Source: Opitutia bacterium (lineage in GTDB: Bacteria > Verrucomicrobiota > Verrucomicrobiia > Opitutales > Seribacteraceae). From it: DNA of 33,786 bases. The translations under genes were made by a program, and so were the position numbers. The stretch's first letter is position 1. Each line of letters opens with the position of its first letter. This document shows positions 1 through 8,922 of the stretch, one piece after another. Location of the stretch: contig PBLJ01000041.1 in assembly GCA_002721705.1 (NCBI GenBank), forward strand, positions 4,555 to 38,340. Reading direction: 5' to 3'. The notes beneath the pieces were generated by a model. That model saw only the letters and a list, made by a program, of their open reading frames with translations. It was not told the origin of the DNA and ran no database searches.

Positions 1-410
1 GCAGGCCAGTTTCCGCTTGTATTGGGCGGTTCATGTCCTGTCAGGTTCCAATAAGCCCCGGAGCGATGACTGGGGGCGTTGTGGTGGGCACTGCGAACAA
101 CGGCCCATTCCTTCATCATGCGAGCGAAGCCCGGCAAGTGTTCACCTATTCGAATTCCCGGGACGTCGGTGCCGATTTCCTTGAATTGGCTGCGAACGTT
201 GGCAGGAGCATTCGGTTTCATGTCGAAGGTGTCCAAATGACTAAGCCCACCCCAGGCAAAGAGCACGATGCATGATTTCGCGGAACCAAAACCTTGAGCC
301 GCAGCTTTGCGCTGGGACACGACTCCTTGAGCGCGAAGCGTCAGGAACTGCGGCAAGGAGAGCCCCGACAATCCTAGCTTTAGGAAGTTGCGGCGACTCC
401 AATCATTCAT
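1..410 (-). CDS. DUF1501 family protein, Tat-exported (partial, N-terminal part)
   Basis: The reading frame is open from an ATG at 410 to the left edge of the window, so only about 136 N-terminal residues are present and the C-terminus is missing. The protein begins with a twin-arginine signal (SRRNFLKLG, residues 5-13) and a hydrophobic stretch. It continues with segments typical of DUF1501 proteins: a WGGLSHLDTFDMKP segment around residues 53-66, then a HHNAPSHRSGAYWNLTGHEP segment. DUF1501 proteins belong to the alkaline phosphatase/sulfatase-like superfamily and are abundant in Verrucomicrobiota and Planctomycetota. They are usually paired with cytochrome-domain DUF1549/DUF1553 genes, and their substrate is generally unknown. 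The gene starts 34 bp downstream of the UPF0261 gene on the same strand, so it could share its transcript. Confidence 0.85.
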   Translation of the reverse strand, partial: MNDWSRRNFLKLGLSGLSLPQFLTLRAQGVVSQRKAAAQGFGSAKSCIVLFAWGGLSHLDTFDMKPNAPANVRSQFKEIGTDVPGIRIGEHLPGFARMMKEWAVVRSAHHNAPSHRSGAYWNLTGHEPPNTSGNWP

Positions 411-444
411 GCTCCTGAAAGCCTATGACATGCAAGAAATGGGG

Positions 445-1659
445 TCAATCTCGCTCCCCGATCAATCCCAACAAAACCTCGGCAGCTAGCTTCGAGAAAG
501 CGTGATCGTTGATGGTTGCAGTGATTTCGCGGAGGTCGACCTTTTTACTCAAATTCCTTTTTATGGAGGAGAAGAGAGCCTGGTCGGACGCTGGGTCATG
601 AAAAGGTTGCCCAGCAGCCGAAATTACGCTGATTGCCTCGGTGGGCAAGAGCACGGAAACAGGTCCTGTGGACAGGTTCACTTTGTCAGCAAGGATACGT
701 CCGAGTTCGGCGCATTCCTCGGGAGAGGTTCGCATCAAGGTCACTTGTGGGTTGTGCTCGTAGAAAAGCCGGCCTTCGAATTTCGGAGGAATGGTGGTTC
801 GAGGGCCAAAGTTCACCATGTCAAGGCACCCGGGGCCAATGACTGCGGGTACGTCGTTGTGAGCTGCGGCTTCCAGTCGATTGGGTCCCGCGGCAAGGAT
901 GCCGCCCACCAACTGGTCGGCCCACTCTGTGGTTGTGAGATCCAAGACGCCGGAGACGAGACCAGTCTCGACCAAAGCTTCCATGGCGCGTCCGCCTGTA
1001 CCGGTGGCGTGAAAGACCAGCACTTCATATCCAGCTTCCTCGAGAATCACCTTGGCTTGGTCGACGCAATCCGTGGTGTTCCCGAACATGCTGGCCACGA
1101 TGATCGGTTTGTCGTCGGAATCAGGAACCTGTGTTTCCACCATGCCGCAGATGGCCCCGGCGGCGTTGGCGAAAATCTGCCGAGAGACGCGGTTCAAGCC
1201 TGCCACGTCCACTATGCTGGGCATCATGACCACGTCCTTGACGCCGACGTATTCCGTTACGTTCTCGCTGGCTGCCAAAGTGGATACCATGAGCTTCGGA
1301 AAGCCGACGGGCAAAGACCGCATGGCGGCGGTTCCGATGGCAGTGCCCCCTCCCCCACCGAGCGAGACGATGCCATGGATCTTCTTTTCCGCCGCCAGCT
1401 TGGGCAGGAGAATCGAAGCGCCTTCGGCCATCGCCTTGACTGACTCACCTCGGTCTTGCCGCTCGCTCAAGCTTGAGAAATCGATGCCTGCGGCGGCGGC
1501 CAATTCATCGCGTGAGACGTCGGGTTGCAGGGTTGGAGGCTCCAGGGTGCCCGCATCGATTAACAAGGTTTCATGGCCTCGGGAACGGATCAGTTTCGCA
1601 ACGTAGCCATGTTCTTCGCCCTTGGTGTCGAGAGTGCCGAGTACGGCGATGATACTCAT
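445..1659 (-). CDS. UPF0261 / Tm-1-like ATP-binding domain protein
   Basis: This 404-residue protein has the length and motifs of the UPF0261 (Tm-1-like) family. It opens with IAVLGTLDTKGEEHGYVA and has a glycine-rich SLGGGGGTAIGTAAMR segment near residues 98-113, which corresponds to the nucleotide-binding part. The tomato Tm-1 protein, which inhibits tobamovirus replication, has this domain fused to a TIM-barrel domain. In bacteria the two are separate neighbours, as here: the TIM-barrel gene ends 4 bp upstream of this start. The bacterial function is not established. The co-transcribed pair suggests a two-subunit metabolic enzyme, but this is an inference. There is no signal peptide, so it is cytoplasmic. 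Confidence 0.9.
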   Translation of the reverse strand: MSIIAVLGTLDTKGEEHGYVAKLIRSRGHETLLIDAGTLEPPTLQPDVSRDELAAAAGIDFSSLSERQDRGESVKAMAEGASILLPKLAAEKKIHGIVSLGGGGGTAIGTAAMRSLPVGFPKLMVSTLAASENVTEYVGVKDVVMMPSIVDVAGLNRVSRQIFANAAGAICGMVETQVPDSDDKPIIVASMFGNTTDCVDQAKVILEEAGYEVLVFHATGTGGRAMEALVETGLVSGVLDLTTTEWADQLVGGILAAGPNRLEAAAHNDVPAVIGPGCLDMVNFGPRTTIPPKFEGRLFYEHNPQVTLMRTSPEECAELGRILADKVNLSTGPVSVLLPTEAISVISAAGQPFHDPASDQALFSSIKRNLSKKVDLREITATINDHAFSKLAAEVLLGLIGERD

Positions 1660-1663
1660 TTGG

Positions 1664-2509
1664 TCAGTCTCCTTGAGGGAGCTCGATCTCGCAAAAGGCC
1701 TGCACCTGCGCGGTGAGGGCTTTTTCGGTCGGTAGCCTCTCCATCGAGCTGGCTCCGTAGAAACCGTCTACGCTGCGGCAGTTCTCTATTACGTAGCGGG
1801 CATCCTCTGGCATGGAAATGGGGCCGCCATGACAGATTACCAAAACGTCGTTGCGGACGGACTTGGCGGCATCGGCGATTTCCTGCACCTTACCAACGGC
1901 ATCGTCCAAGGTCATGGCGGTTTCCGCCCCTATGTCGCCACCGGTGGTTAATCCCATGTGAGCGACCACGACATCGGCGCCGGCTGCGGTCATCCGTTTG
2001 GACTCTTCGACGTCGAATACGTAGGGCGTGGTGAGCAAATCGAGGTCCCGAGCCGCCTTGATCAGGTCGACTTCCAAACCGTAGCCCATGCCGGTTTCCT
2101 CCAGGTTGGAGCGCATCTTGCCATCGAAAAGACCTACGGTGGGAAAATTTTGAATGCCAGCGAATCCCATGTCTTTCAATTGTCGCAGAAAGTAATCCCG
2201 CAACATGAAGGGGTCGGTGCCATTCACGCCGGCGAGCACGGGAGTGTGGTCCACTGCAGTCAGTACTTCGCGGGCCATTTCTAGCATGACCTCATTGGCG
2301 TTGCCGTAGGCCATCAGGCCGGAGAGCGAGCCTCTTCCAGCCATGCGGTATCTTCCGGAATTGTAGATCACGATGAGGTCGATGCCGCCGGCCTCTTCGC
2401 ATTTGGCCGATATGCCGGTGCCGGCCCCGCCCCCGACAATGGGCTTGCCTGCGGCTATTTTGGAGCGGAGGCGATCAAGGATGGCGGAACGTGAATTGTC
2501 AGTGTTCAT
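1664..2509 (-). CDS. Phosphoenolpyruvate hydrolase family protein (TIM-barrel partner of UPF0261)
   Basis: This cytoplasmic protein of 281 residues belongs to the TIM-barrel family named PEP hydrolase or 'TIM-barrel signal transduction protein'. Characteristic stretches are [20 protein letters not shown] near the N-terminus, [20 protein letters not shown], and later [15 protein letters not shown] and VICHGGPI. The start at 2509 was chosen because family members begin shortly before the ILxRLRxxI helix. In-frame starts further upstream, at 2575 and 2614, would add an uncharacteristic tail that runs into the divergent PhoD-like gene. It is the first gene of a minus-strand group with the UPF0261 gene 4 bp downstream, matching the two halves of plant Tm-1 proteins. 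The family's true reaction is uncertain despite its name. Confidence 0.88.
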   Translation of the reverse strand: MNTDNSRSAILDRLRSKIAAGKPIVGGGAGTGISAKCEEAGGIDLIVIYNSGRYRMAGRGSLSGLMAYGNANEVMLEMAREVLTAVDHTPVLAGVNGTDPFMLRDYFLRQLKDMGFAGIQNFPTVGLFDGKMRSNLEETGMGYGLEVDLIKAARDLDLLTTPYVFDVEESKRMTAAGADVVVAHMGLTTGGDIGAETAMTLDDAVGKVQEIADAAKSVRNDVLVICHGGPISMPEDARYVIENCRSVDGFYGASSMERLPTEKALTAQVQAFCEIELPQGD

Positions 2510-2595
2510 GATGAAAAGGAAAGGTTTCGAATCTTCTTTGTTGAAGGATTGGTCGGCAAGCTTGAATGTATTCATTTTCCTCGAATATCGATGCC

Positions 2596-5109
2596 ATGAA
2601 ATTGCTTTCCTCATATTCTTTTCTCGTGCTTGCTTCCGTCACCCTGTCGGCAGCTGAATTTTCAAGCAGTTGGGACCAAGTTCACGATCGGGTCTGGCTG
2701 GGCGAGGATTATTGGGCCAATCCGATGGAGGACTGGGCCATCGAGGACGGGCGTGCCGTTTGCCTCCGCGGCGGAGCCAACCGCAACGTACACCTCCTTA
2801 CTTACGGCTTGAAGGAAAAGGAAGGATCCTTCACCGCTTCCGTCAGGTTGGGCATTCAAAAGGATTCACCGAAAAATGGTTCGGCCGGGTTCTCCATTGG
2901 CATCATGGATGATGAAACACGCGACCCGCGAGCCAGTTTGCTGTATGGCAAGGGGTTGGTGGCAGGAGTGAAAGCAAACGGCAAGCTCTTCATCGGGAAA
3001 AAGCTGGCCGACGAGCCCTTGCCTTCAGTGAATGACCTGACCCTTCGACTGGAGGTTTCCCCAAGCAAACGCAAAGGTGGCTACGTTATCCGCATCCTGG
3101 CCTTTGCAGGTGGAACCGGAAAGGAGCTAGGCCGTTTTTCGTCCGAGAGCGCCAAAAGTGGTTCCTTGGCCGGCAACGTGGCAATCGGTTGCAACATGGA
3201 CAGCCCCACCGTCAAGCGTGGTCCCAAGCTTGCCCGCTTCTGGTTTTCCGAATGGCGGTTGAGCGGCGACAAGGTGGAAGCGCGCCCTAAACTGGCCTTT
3301 GGACCGATTCTCTACGCCATGCATACCTTGAGCCGTGGCACCTTGAACCTGACCGCTCAAATGCCTCCTTTGGGTGTGAAGGAGGCCAAGAAGTTGCGTC
3401 TCGACGCCAAGAATCCGGACGGAAAGTGGCAAAAGGTGGGCGAGGCGCCGATCGATCCTCTTTCCCGAACCGCCACCTTTCGCATCAAGCAATGGGACGA
3501 CAAACGGGACGTGCCTTATCGTATCGCCTTGGTAGAGCGGTCCAAGGGCGGCACGGAGAAGGAACGCTATTTCGAGGGAGTTGTCCGCAAGGATCCCAAA
3601 GAGAAACAGGACGTCGTGGTGGCGGGCTTCACGGGAAACAAAGCGACCGCTTTTCCTAATGCCAAGTTGGTTGGGAACGTCGGGATCGTGAATCCGGACG
3701 TCCTCTTTTTCTCGGGCGATCAAATCTACGAGGACGTCGGGGGATACGGCATCCATCGAAACCCCGTGGACTTGGCGGTTCTCAACTACCTCCGCAAGAT
3801 TTACCTTTGGGGGTGGGCGTTCCGCGACCTGATGCGTGACCGTCCCACCATCGCCTTGCCGGATGATCATGATGTCTACCAAGGCAATATTTGGGGGCAA
3901 GGTGGGCGTGATTGCGGGGGCATGAAGGGGCATGCAGAGGGAGGATTCGCCATGCATGAGGACTTTGTCAATGCGGTGCAGCGCACACAGACCGCCCATC
4001 ATCCGGCTCCCTTTGATGCCACTCCCGTGGAGCGTGGCATCGGCGTCTATTATGGTGACATGGTCTATGGGCGTGTAAGCTTTGCCATTCTGGAGGATCG
4101 TAAGTTCAAATCCGGCCCAGCGGGGAAAGTGAACTATTGGCAAGGGCGGCCCGATCACGTGAAGGATCCCAAGTTCGATCCCAAGTCCGTCGATAAGCCT
4201 GGACTTGTTTTGCTTGGTGATCGCCAACTCAAGTTTCTCCGACACTTCGCCGGCGACTGGAAAGGAGCCGACCTGAAGATGGCTCTTTCCCAGACCATAT
4301 TCTGCAACCTCGCAAACTATCATGGTGGGGTCGGATACCTTGTCGCCGACCTCGACAGCAACGGCTGGCCGCAAAGTGGAAGAAATCGGGCCCTCGAGGA
4401 ACTTCGGCGCGGGTTTGTTTTTCATTATGCCGGTGACCAACACCTTTCATCCATCGTGCACCACGGCATAGAAAAATGGGGAGACGCGGGTTATTCCTTC
4501 TGCGTGCCCAGCATCGCCGCAGGTTACCCGCGTTCCTGGCGTCCCGACAAGGAGGGCCAGCCTGTTCGCAATCGGCCCAAGCCAGGTCTTCCCAATACGG
4601 GGGAATACAAAGACGGGTTGGCCAACATTCTAACTGTCCATGCCATCGGCAACCCTGATCAGCGGAAACCAAAGGGAAGAATCCAGACCCTGCATGACAA
4701 AGCCTCGGGCTATGGTATTGTGCGGATGAACAAGGCCAAGGGCACCATCACCATGGAATGTCACAGGCTTTTGATCGATGCAGCCAACCTCCAGCCCGGA
4801 GATCAGTTTCCCGGCTGGCCCAAGACGATTTCTCTCGAAGAAAACTACGGTCGCAAGGCAGTTGCTCATTTGCCTGAAATCAAGGTGGAGGGCCTGAATA
4901 ATCCGGTTGTCCAAGTGATGGACGCTAAATCGGGCGAGTTGGTATACGCTCTCAGGATTCGCGGGAGTTCCTTCCGACCGAAGGTGTTCGATGCAACAGC
5001 CAAATATAACCTCCGCATCGGTGAACCGGATGAAAATCTCTGGAAGACGTTTGAAAAACTAGCCCCCGTGAAACCTGGTGACAAATCCTCCCTCACCGTT
5101 TCCTTTTAA
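2596..5109 (+). CDS. Exported PhoD-like metallophosphatase with N-terminal beta-sandwich domain
   Basis: This 837-residue protein starts at the ATG at 2596, which gives a clean Sec signal peptide ending around TLSAAEF. An in-frame ATG at 2566 would put ten polar residues in front of it. Residues about 20-215 look like a concanavalin/LamG-type beta-sandwich (inferred from repeated short strands). The catalytic part has the PhoD-like metal-binding motifs: [10 protein letters not shown] with Asp375, [10 protein letters not shown] with Asp423 to Asp426, and [11 protein letters not shown] with Asp614 and His616. PhoD enzymes release phosphate from phosphodiesters using Fe/Ca centres. The actual substrate here is unknown. 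It is divergent from the PEP hydrolase gene, with 86 bp between the starts. An alpha/beta hydrolase gene follows 13 bp after the stop, suggesting an operon. Confidence 0.85.
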   Translation: MKLLSSYSFLVLASVTLSAAEFSSSWDQVHDRVWLGEDYWANPMEDWAIEDGRAVCLRGGANRNVHLLTYGLKEKEGSFTASVRLGIQKDSPKNGSAGFSIGIMDDETRDPRASLLYGKGLVAGVKANGKLFIGKKLADEPLPSVNDLTLRLEVSPSKRKGGYVIRILAFAGGTGKELGRFSSESAKSGSLAGNVAIGCNMDSPTVKRGPKLARFWFSEWRLSGDKVEARPKLAFGPILYAMHTLSRGTLNLTAQMPPLGVKEAKKLRLDAKNPDGKWQKVGEAPIDPLSRTATFRIKQWDDKRDVPYRIALVERSKGGTEKERYFEGVVRKDPKEKQDVVVAGFTGNKATAFPNAKLVGNVGIVNPDVLFFSGDQIYEDVGGYGIHRNPVDLAVLNYLRKIYLWGWAFRDLMRDRPTIALPDDHDVYQGNIWGQGGRDCGGMKGHAEGGFAMHEDFVNAVQRTQTAHHPAPFDATPVERGIGVYYGDMVYGRVSFAILEDRKFKSGPAGKVNYWQGRPDHVKDPKFDPKSVDKPGLVLLGDRQLKFLRHFAGDWKGADLKMALSQTIFCNLANYHGGVGYLVADLDSNGWPQSGRNRALEELRRGFVFHYAGDQHLSSIVHHGIEKWGDAGYSFCVPSIAAGYPRSWRPDKEGQPVRNRPKPGLPNTGEYKDGLANILTVHAIGNPDQRKPKGRIQTLHDKASGYGIVRMNKAKGTITMECHRLLIDAANLQPGDQFPGWPKTISLEENYGRKAVAHLPEIKVEGLNNPVVQVMDAKSGELVYALRIRGSSFRPKVFDATAKYNLRIGEPDENLWKTFEKLAPVKPGDKSSLTVSF

Positions 5110-5122
5110 TCTAAATACCCCC

Positions 5123-5923
5123 ATGAGACTGACCCCTGTCGTCAAGACCTCCTATTCGGCGATACTGCTGCTTTCCGTGTTTGCCACCTCACTTTTGGCT
5201 CAAGCCAAGAAGCGCCCTGATTTGTCTGGCTTGGACGATGCCTACGAAAAGCGCAGCTTCGAGGACGAGGACGGCCGTAAATTGCCTTACCGCCTGCTCA
5301 AGCCACCCTCTATTGAAAAGGGCAAGAAATACCCCTTGCTCGTTTGCCTCCATGGCTCCGGTGGGCGTGGCAAGGACAACCGAAAGAACCTTTCTGGGAC
5401 GAGAGCCTCACAGGTCATAGCCAACCCCGAGATGGTGAAGAAGTTTCCCTGCTTCGCCTTTGTGCCGCAATGCCCACCGGAAGGTGCTTGGCGCAGTGGG
5501 AAGGAGGGTCGTCGGGATTACGCTCCGGTCGCCTTGTCAGCTCTCGATGGCCTGCTCAAGGAATTCGGCGAAGCGATCGATCTGCGGCGCATTTACGTCA
5601 CGGGCCAATCCATGGGTGGCGTCGGCACTTACAACATGTTGAGCAGCAGGCCCGGTTTCTTTGCCGCAGGAGCCCCGGTTTGCGGAGGCTGGAAACTGGA
5701 GGACGTCCCAAAACTGGCCCGTACCCCGATGTGGATTTTTCACGGTGCAAACGACAAGGTCGTGCCCACTAAATACTCAAGGGATCTGAATGCGGCTCTC
5801 AAGCAAGCCCGCGCCGTCGTGAAATACACCGAATACCCTGGCGTGGGTCACAATAGTTGGACGAAAGCCTATGCTGATCCCGAATTGTGGGGTTGGATGT
5901 TTTCCTTGCAGCGTGGCAAGTGA
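5123..5923 (+). CDS. Exported alpha/beta hydrolase (prolyl oligopeptidase / carboxylesterase-like)
   Basis: This 266-residue secreted hydrolase starts at 5123; the next in-frame start upstream overlaps the preceding gene and precedes the signal peptide. Its Sec signal ends near SLLAQAKK. The alpha/beta-hydrolase hallmarks are visible: LLVCLHGSGGRGKDN as the oxyanion-hole region, the nucleophile elbow GQSMGGVGTYN, the acid in FHGANDKVVPT and the catalytic histidine in GVGHNSW. This arrangement is common in predicted phospholipase/carboxylesterase and feruloyl-esterase-like proteins of Verrucomicrobiota and Planctomycetota. The substrate cannot be read from sequence. It lies directly downstream of the PhoD-like gene and is followed by a strong hairpin terminator, so the two probably form one transcript for ester and phosphoester breakdown outside the cytoplasm. 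Confidence 0.85.
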   Translation: MRLTPVVKTSYSAILLLSVFATSLLAQAKKRPDLSGLDDAYEKRSFEDEDGRKLPYRLLKPPSIEKGKKYPLLVCLHGSGGRGKDNRKNLSGTRASQVIANPEMVKKFPCFAFVPQCPPEGAWRSGKEGRRDYAPVALSALDGLLKEFGEAIDLRRIYVTGQSMGGVGTYNMLSSRPGFFAAGAPVCGGWKLEDVPKLARTPMWIFHGANDKVVPTKYSRDLNAALKQARAVVKYTEYPGVGHNSWTKAYADPELWGWMFSLQRGK

Positions 5924-5950
5924 ACCGAGTGTGTTTCTCGTAGAAAAAGA

Positions 5951-5980
5951 AACAGCCTGCGGAAAATACCGCAGGCTGTT
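5951..5980. terminator. Bidirectional intrinsic terminator
   Basis: A perfect 12-bp inverted repeat (AACAGCCTGCGG with its complement) flanks a six-base loop, AAAATA. It is followed by T-rich sequence on the plus strand and by TTTCTTTTTC on the minus strand. It sits between the ends of two convergent genes, the alpha/beta hydrolase and the Bax-inhibitor family gene, and can serve both. Confidence 0.88.
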
Positions 5981-6034
5981 TTAAATAAGGTGGTTCGTCA
6001 GAGAAACCGGGGACGCCAATGAAGGCGTACGATC

Positions 6035-6748
6035 TCAGTCATCTCCTGCGAAGGTTATGAGGATCTGCAGGATATACCAGAACATCAAGGCCACGGCGGA
6101 AAACAAGGCGAGCGAGGCCGCAACGTGCTGACTGGGGTGGTAATGGTGGAGGATGTTGGAGGTCGTGTAGAGCACTGATCCAGCAGCCAACGCTACCAAG
6201 GCGCAGGAGAATACCAGTCCCAGAGAGAATCCGAAAATAATACTGCAGAGAATGAAACCGAGTGCCACGAAGAAGCCGATGCTGAGAATGCCGCTGAGGA
6301 AAGAGAAGTCCTTCTTCGTAATGAATACCGTGGCGGTCAGGCCACCTACCAACAGCAAAGTCATCAAGCCCGCAGTGGGAATGATTCCAGGCGTGGAGTA
6401 CTCTTTGGCTATGTACAACAAGGGCAGGAAGATTACGGCTTCGGCGACGACGAAGAGTCCGAGCCCAAGGTATTGTATCCCTTCAGACGTTTGCGTACGG
6501 GCCAAGCGGTCGGCAATGTAACCGACTACCATGAAGGCTCCCAGAACCATTAGCCAAGAATAGCCTGATATCATGTTCATCGCCATTTTTTTGGCGAACG
6601 GAGCGTTTACCAGATAAAACTCAATAACCGTGAAAGCAAGCAAGGCACCTGCTAAATGGCCGTAAGTTCGGCGAATGAAGGCGGCTCTTTCCACAGCCGG
6701 CGATTCAGCCGCAGAAAGTGAGAACGTTTGTTCCTGCATATGTGACAT
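6035..6748 (-). CDS. Bax inhibitor-1/YccA family membrane protein
   Basis: This 237-residue integral membrane protein has about seven hydrophobic segments after a short cytoplasmic N-terminus containing AAFIRRTYGHLAGALLAF. That segment is the usual entry into the first helix of the BI-1/TMBIM (YbhL/YccA) family. The last helices contain the family's SNILHHY segment and a terminal FAGDD. Characterised members act as pH-sensitive calcium leak channels (BsYetJ) or interact with FtsH (E. coli YccA). The hflK and hflC genes, which modulate FtsH, lie 3 kb away, though this is probably coincidental. The gene shares a divergent intergenic region of about 156 bp with the sulfatase gene and ends at a two-way terminator. 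Confidence 0.93.
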   Translation of the reverse strand: MSHMQEQTFSLSAAESPAVERAAFIRRTYGHLAGALLAFTVIEFYLVNAPFAKKMAMNMISGYSWLMVLGAFMVVGYIADRLARTQTSEGIQYLGLGLFVVAEAVIFLPLLYIAKEYSTPGIIPTAGLMTLLLVGGLTATVFITKKDFSFLSGILSIGFFVALGFILCSIIFGFSLGLVFSCALVALAAGSVLYTTSNILHHYHPSQHVAASLALFSAVALMFWYILQILITFAGDD

Positions 6749-6904
6749 GATGTATGTTTCCTTTTGGTTGAGAAATGCTTTACCTGATCAATTAAATAAT
6801 AAAACAGGGCTGCAAAAGGCAAATTCAAAAGAGATCTTCTTGGACTGGCACCACGTTTATTGGGAAATTGACTCCTCGCAACTAGACGTGAATGTATCTC
6901 GCTC

Positions 6905-8830
6905 ATGAAGCTTTCCGTACTCCTTGGTTTTGCATTAGGCTTTTCCTTCGTCTTTCCATGCGCCTATGCGGCAGAGCCCACTCGGCCCAACCTTCTATGG
7001 ATTACGGCGGAGGACATGAGCCCTGTCCTAGGGTGTTACGGGGACGCTTATGCCCACACCCCCAACATCGACAAACTGGCAAAGGAAAGCGTACGCTACC
7101 TGAACGCTTATGCCACGGCACCGGTTTGTTCACCGGTTCGGTCTTGCCTGATCACAGGTGTCCATGCTGTCTCACTCGGTACGCAACACCTTCGTTCGGC
7201 CTTCCCTCTTCCCGGTTTCATACATGGGTTTCCGCACTATCTCCGCAAAGCTGGTTACTACACTACGAATAACGTCAAGACGGACTACAACACGTCTTCG
7301 GAAAAGCGGTTGATTCGCGAATCTTGGAACGAAAGCAGTCCGAAGGCTCATTGGCGAGGCAGGAAAGGCGAGGCGAAACCGTTCTTCTCGATATTCAACC
7401 TGATGGTGTCGCACCAATCGAGATCCATGGTCTATCCCTACGAAAAATTTCAAAAAGAGGTCCAAAGCAAACTGACTGCCGAGCAGATACACGATCCCGC
7501 CAAGGCTCCCCTGCCTCCCTATTACCCCGACACTCCGATCACTCGTCGCACCGTGGCTCGCTTTTACGACTGCGTCACGTTGATGGACAAGCAAGTTGGC
7601 GATATCCTCAAGCAACTGGAAGAAGACGGGCTTGCGGACGACACCATCGTTTTCTTTTATTCGGATCACGGGTCCGGGCTCCCTCGTCACAAAAGAGTAG
7701 CCTTGGATTCCGGTCTTCGCGTCCCGCTATTGATTCGTTATCCCGAGAAATTCAAGCATCTTGCATCGGGGAAATCAGGTACGACCACCGATCGTCTGGT
7801 CAGTTTCGTGGACTTCGCCCCGAGCATGCTCAGCTTGCTCGACTTGCCCATCCCCGAATACATGCAAGGCAAGCCATTCCTCGGCTCCAAGGCCGTGGCG
7901 CCTCGCAAGTACGTCCATGCAGCCCGCGATCGCGTGGACGAAGCTTATGACTTCGCCCGAGCCACTCGCGACAAGCGTTGGCTTTACGTTCGAAACTACC
8001 GGCCGGACCTGAGCTTCAATCAACCCACCTATTATTCCGATATGGGCGAGGTGCGTCATGAATTCTACAAGTTGGCCAAGTTTGGCAAGACGTCCGGGCC
8101 ACAACGAGATTACGCGGGCCCCGTCCGCCCCTTGGAGGCCCTGTACGACTGCCTTGCCGATCCCATGAACTTGAAGAACTTGGCTACTGACCGGAAGCAC
8201 CTGAAGGACCTGAATCGCTTGCGAAACACCCAGCGGCAATGGACTCGGAAAGTGCGAGACTTGGGTTTCTTGCCGGAGGAGCTGGTCAAGGCCATGAGCT
8301 TGGAATCCACGCCTTACGAGGCAACGCGTAGGGAGAAGGATTTTCCCTCCGAAGAATTGATCGATGCCGTCGACTTGATAGGCATAGACGAGGAGCGAAG
8401 AGACGACTTGCTCGGCCTTCTTGGTTCAGATGATCCTGCCCTTCGCTACTGGGGGCTGATTGGCTTGGGCGAGCATGACCACATTTGCGAAACCTGTTAC
8501 GACGACCTCAAGTACGTCCTCGGCGACAAAGTGGCTTGCAACCGAATCGAAGCCGCCGCCTTGTTGCATGAGAACGACCAAAAAGAAGGATTGCCCGTAC
8601 TCTTGAAGGAATTGAAAGGGAACGACCCCGATCTTGTCTTGAGAACTGCCCGGGCTCTGGAGCTGCTGGGCGACAAGGCCAAACCAGCTGTTCCATCGAT
8701 GGATAAGGCCTTGAAGAAGTGGCGAAAGAAACGAAGCGAGGGACCGCTGGGCCTCTTCATAGAGTTCTCGCTCGAGGCTGCCTTGATTCGCTTGGGATCA
8801 GACCCTGGAACGCGCACCCTCTCCTACTAA
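6905..8830 (+). CDS. Exported sulfatase with C-terminal HEAT repeats
   Basis: This 641-residue protein has a Sec signal peptide cut after about residue 22 (AYAAEP). The sulfatase signature VCSPVRSCLITG places the formylglycine cysteine at residue 75 and Arg79 after it. The N-terminal metal site lies in WITAEDMS. A TNNVKTDYN segment (Lys125) and YSDHGSGLPRHKR are more like the heparan N-sulfatase (SGSH) branch than like arylsulfatases, which have SDNGP and GKWH. After the catalytic region (to about residue 470), the tail contains alpha-helical repeats (LLGSDDPALRYWGLIGLG, then DPDLVLRTARALELLG) typical of HEAT repeats. The tail may bind substrate or partners. An anaerobic or FGE-type maturase would be needed, and none is in the window. 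Confidence 0.9.
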   Translation: MKLSVLLGFALGFSFVFPCAYAAEPTRPNLLWITAEDMSPVLGCYGDAYAHTPNIDKLAKESVRYLNAYATAPVCSPVRSCLITGVHAVSLGTQHLRSAFPLPGFIHGFPHYLRKAGYYTTNNVKTDYNTSSEKRLIRESWNESSPKAHWRGRKGEAKPFFSIFNLMVSHQSRSMVYPYEKFQKEVQSKLTAEQIHDPAKAPLPPYYPDTPITRRTVARFYDCVTLMDKQVGDILKQLEEDGLADDTIVFFYSDHGSGLPRHKRVALDSGLRVPLLIRYPEKFKHLASGKSGTTTDRLVSFVDFAPSMLSLLDLPIPEYMQGKPFLGSKAVAPRKYVHAARDRVDEAYDFARATRDKRWLYVRNYRPDLSFNQPTYYSDMGEVRHEFYKLAKFGKTSGPQRDYAGPVRPLEALYDCLADPMNLKNLATDRKHLKDLNRLRNTQRQWTRKVRDLGFLPEELVKAMSLESTPYEATRREKDFPSEELIDAVDLIGIDEERRDDLLGLLGSDDPALRYWGLIGLGEHDHICETCYDDLKYVLGDKVACNRIEAAALLHENDQKEGLPVLLKELKGNDPDLVLRTARALELLGDKAKPAVPSMDKALKKWRKKRSEGPLGLFIEFSLEAALIRLGSDPGTRTLSY

Positions 8831-8922
8831 TTTGCTTATAGCAGGGAGAAGGAGAACACTTGCCTGACGCAACGAAATGAACTTAATCAACCGGTAAACA
8901 CACAGATCACCCAGCCTTGGAT

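Noticed and set aside
502..1443. Long open frame on the plus strand (313 codons) opposite the UPF0261 gene
   Set aside because: It lies wholly within a gene with clear family motifs on the minus strand, and its product has no recognisable features.
3127..4443. Open frame of 438 codons on the minus strand
   Set aside because: It is antisense to the PhoD-like gene, whose metal-binding motifs are intact; its own product has no recognisable features.
6843..6858. TGGCAC followed at five bases by TTAT, resembling a sigma-54 site before the first sulfatase
   Set aside because: The essential GC of the -12 box is absent.
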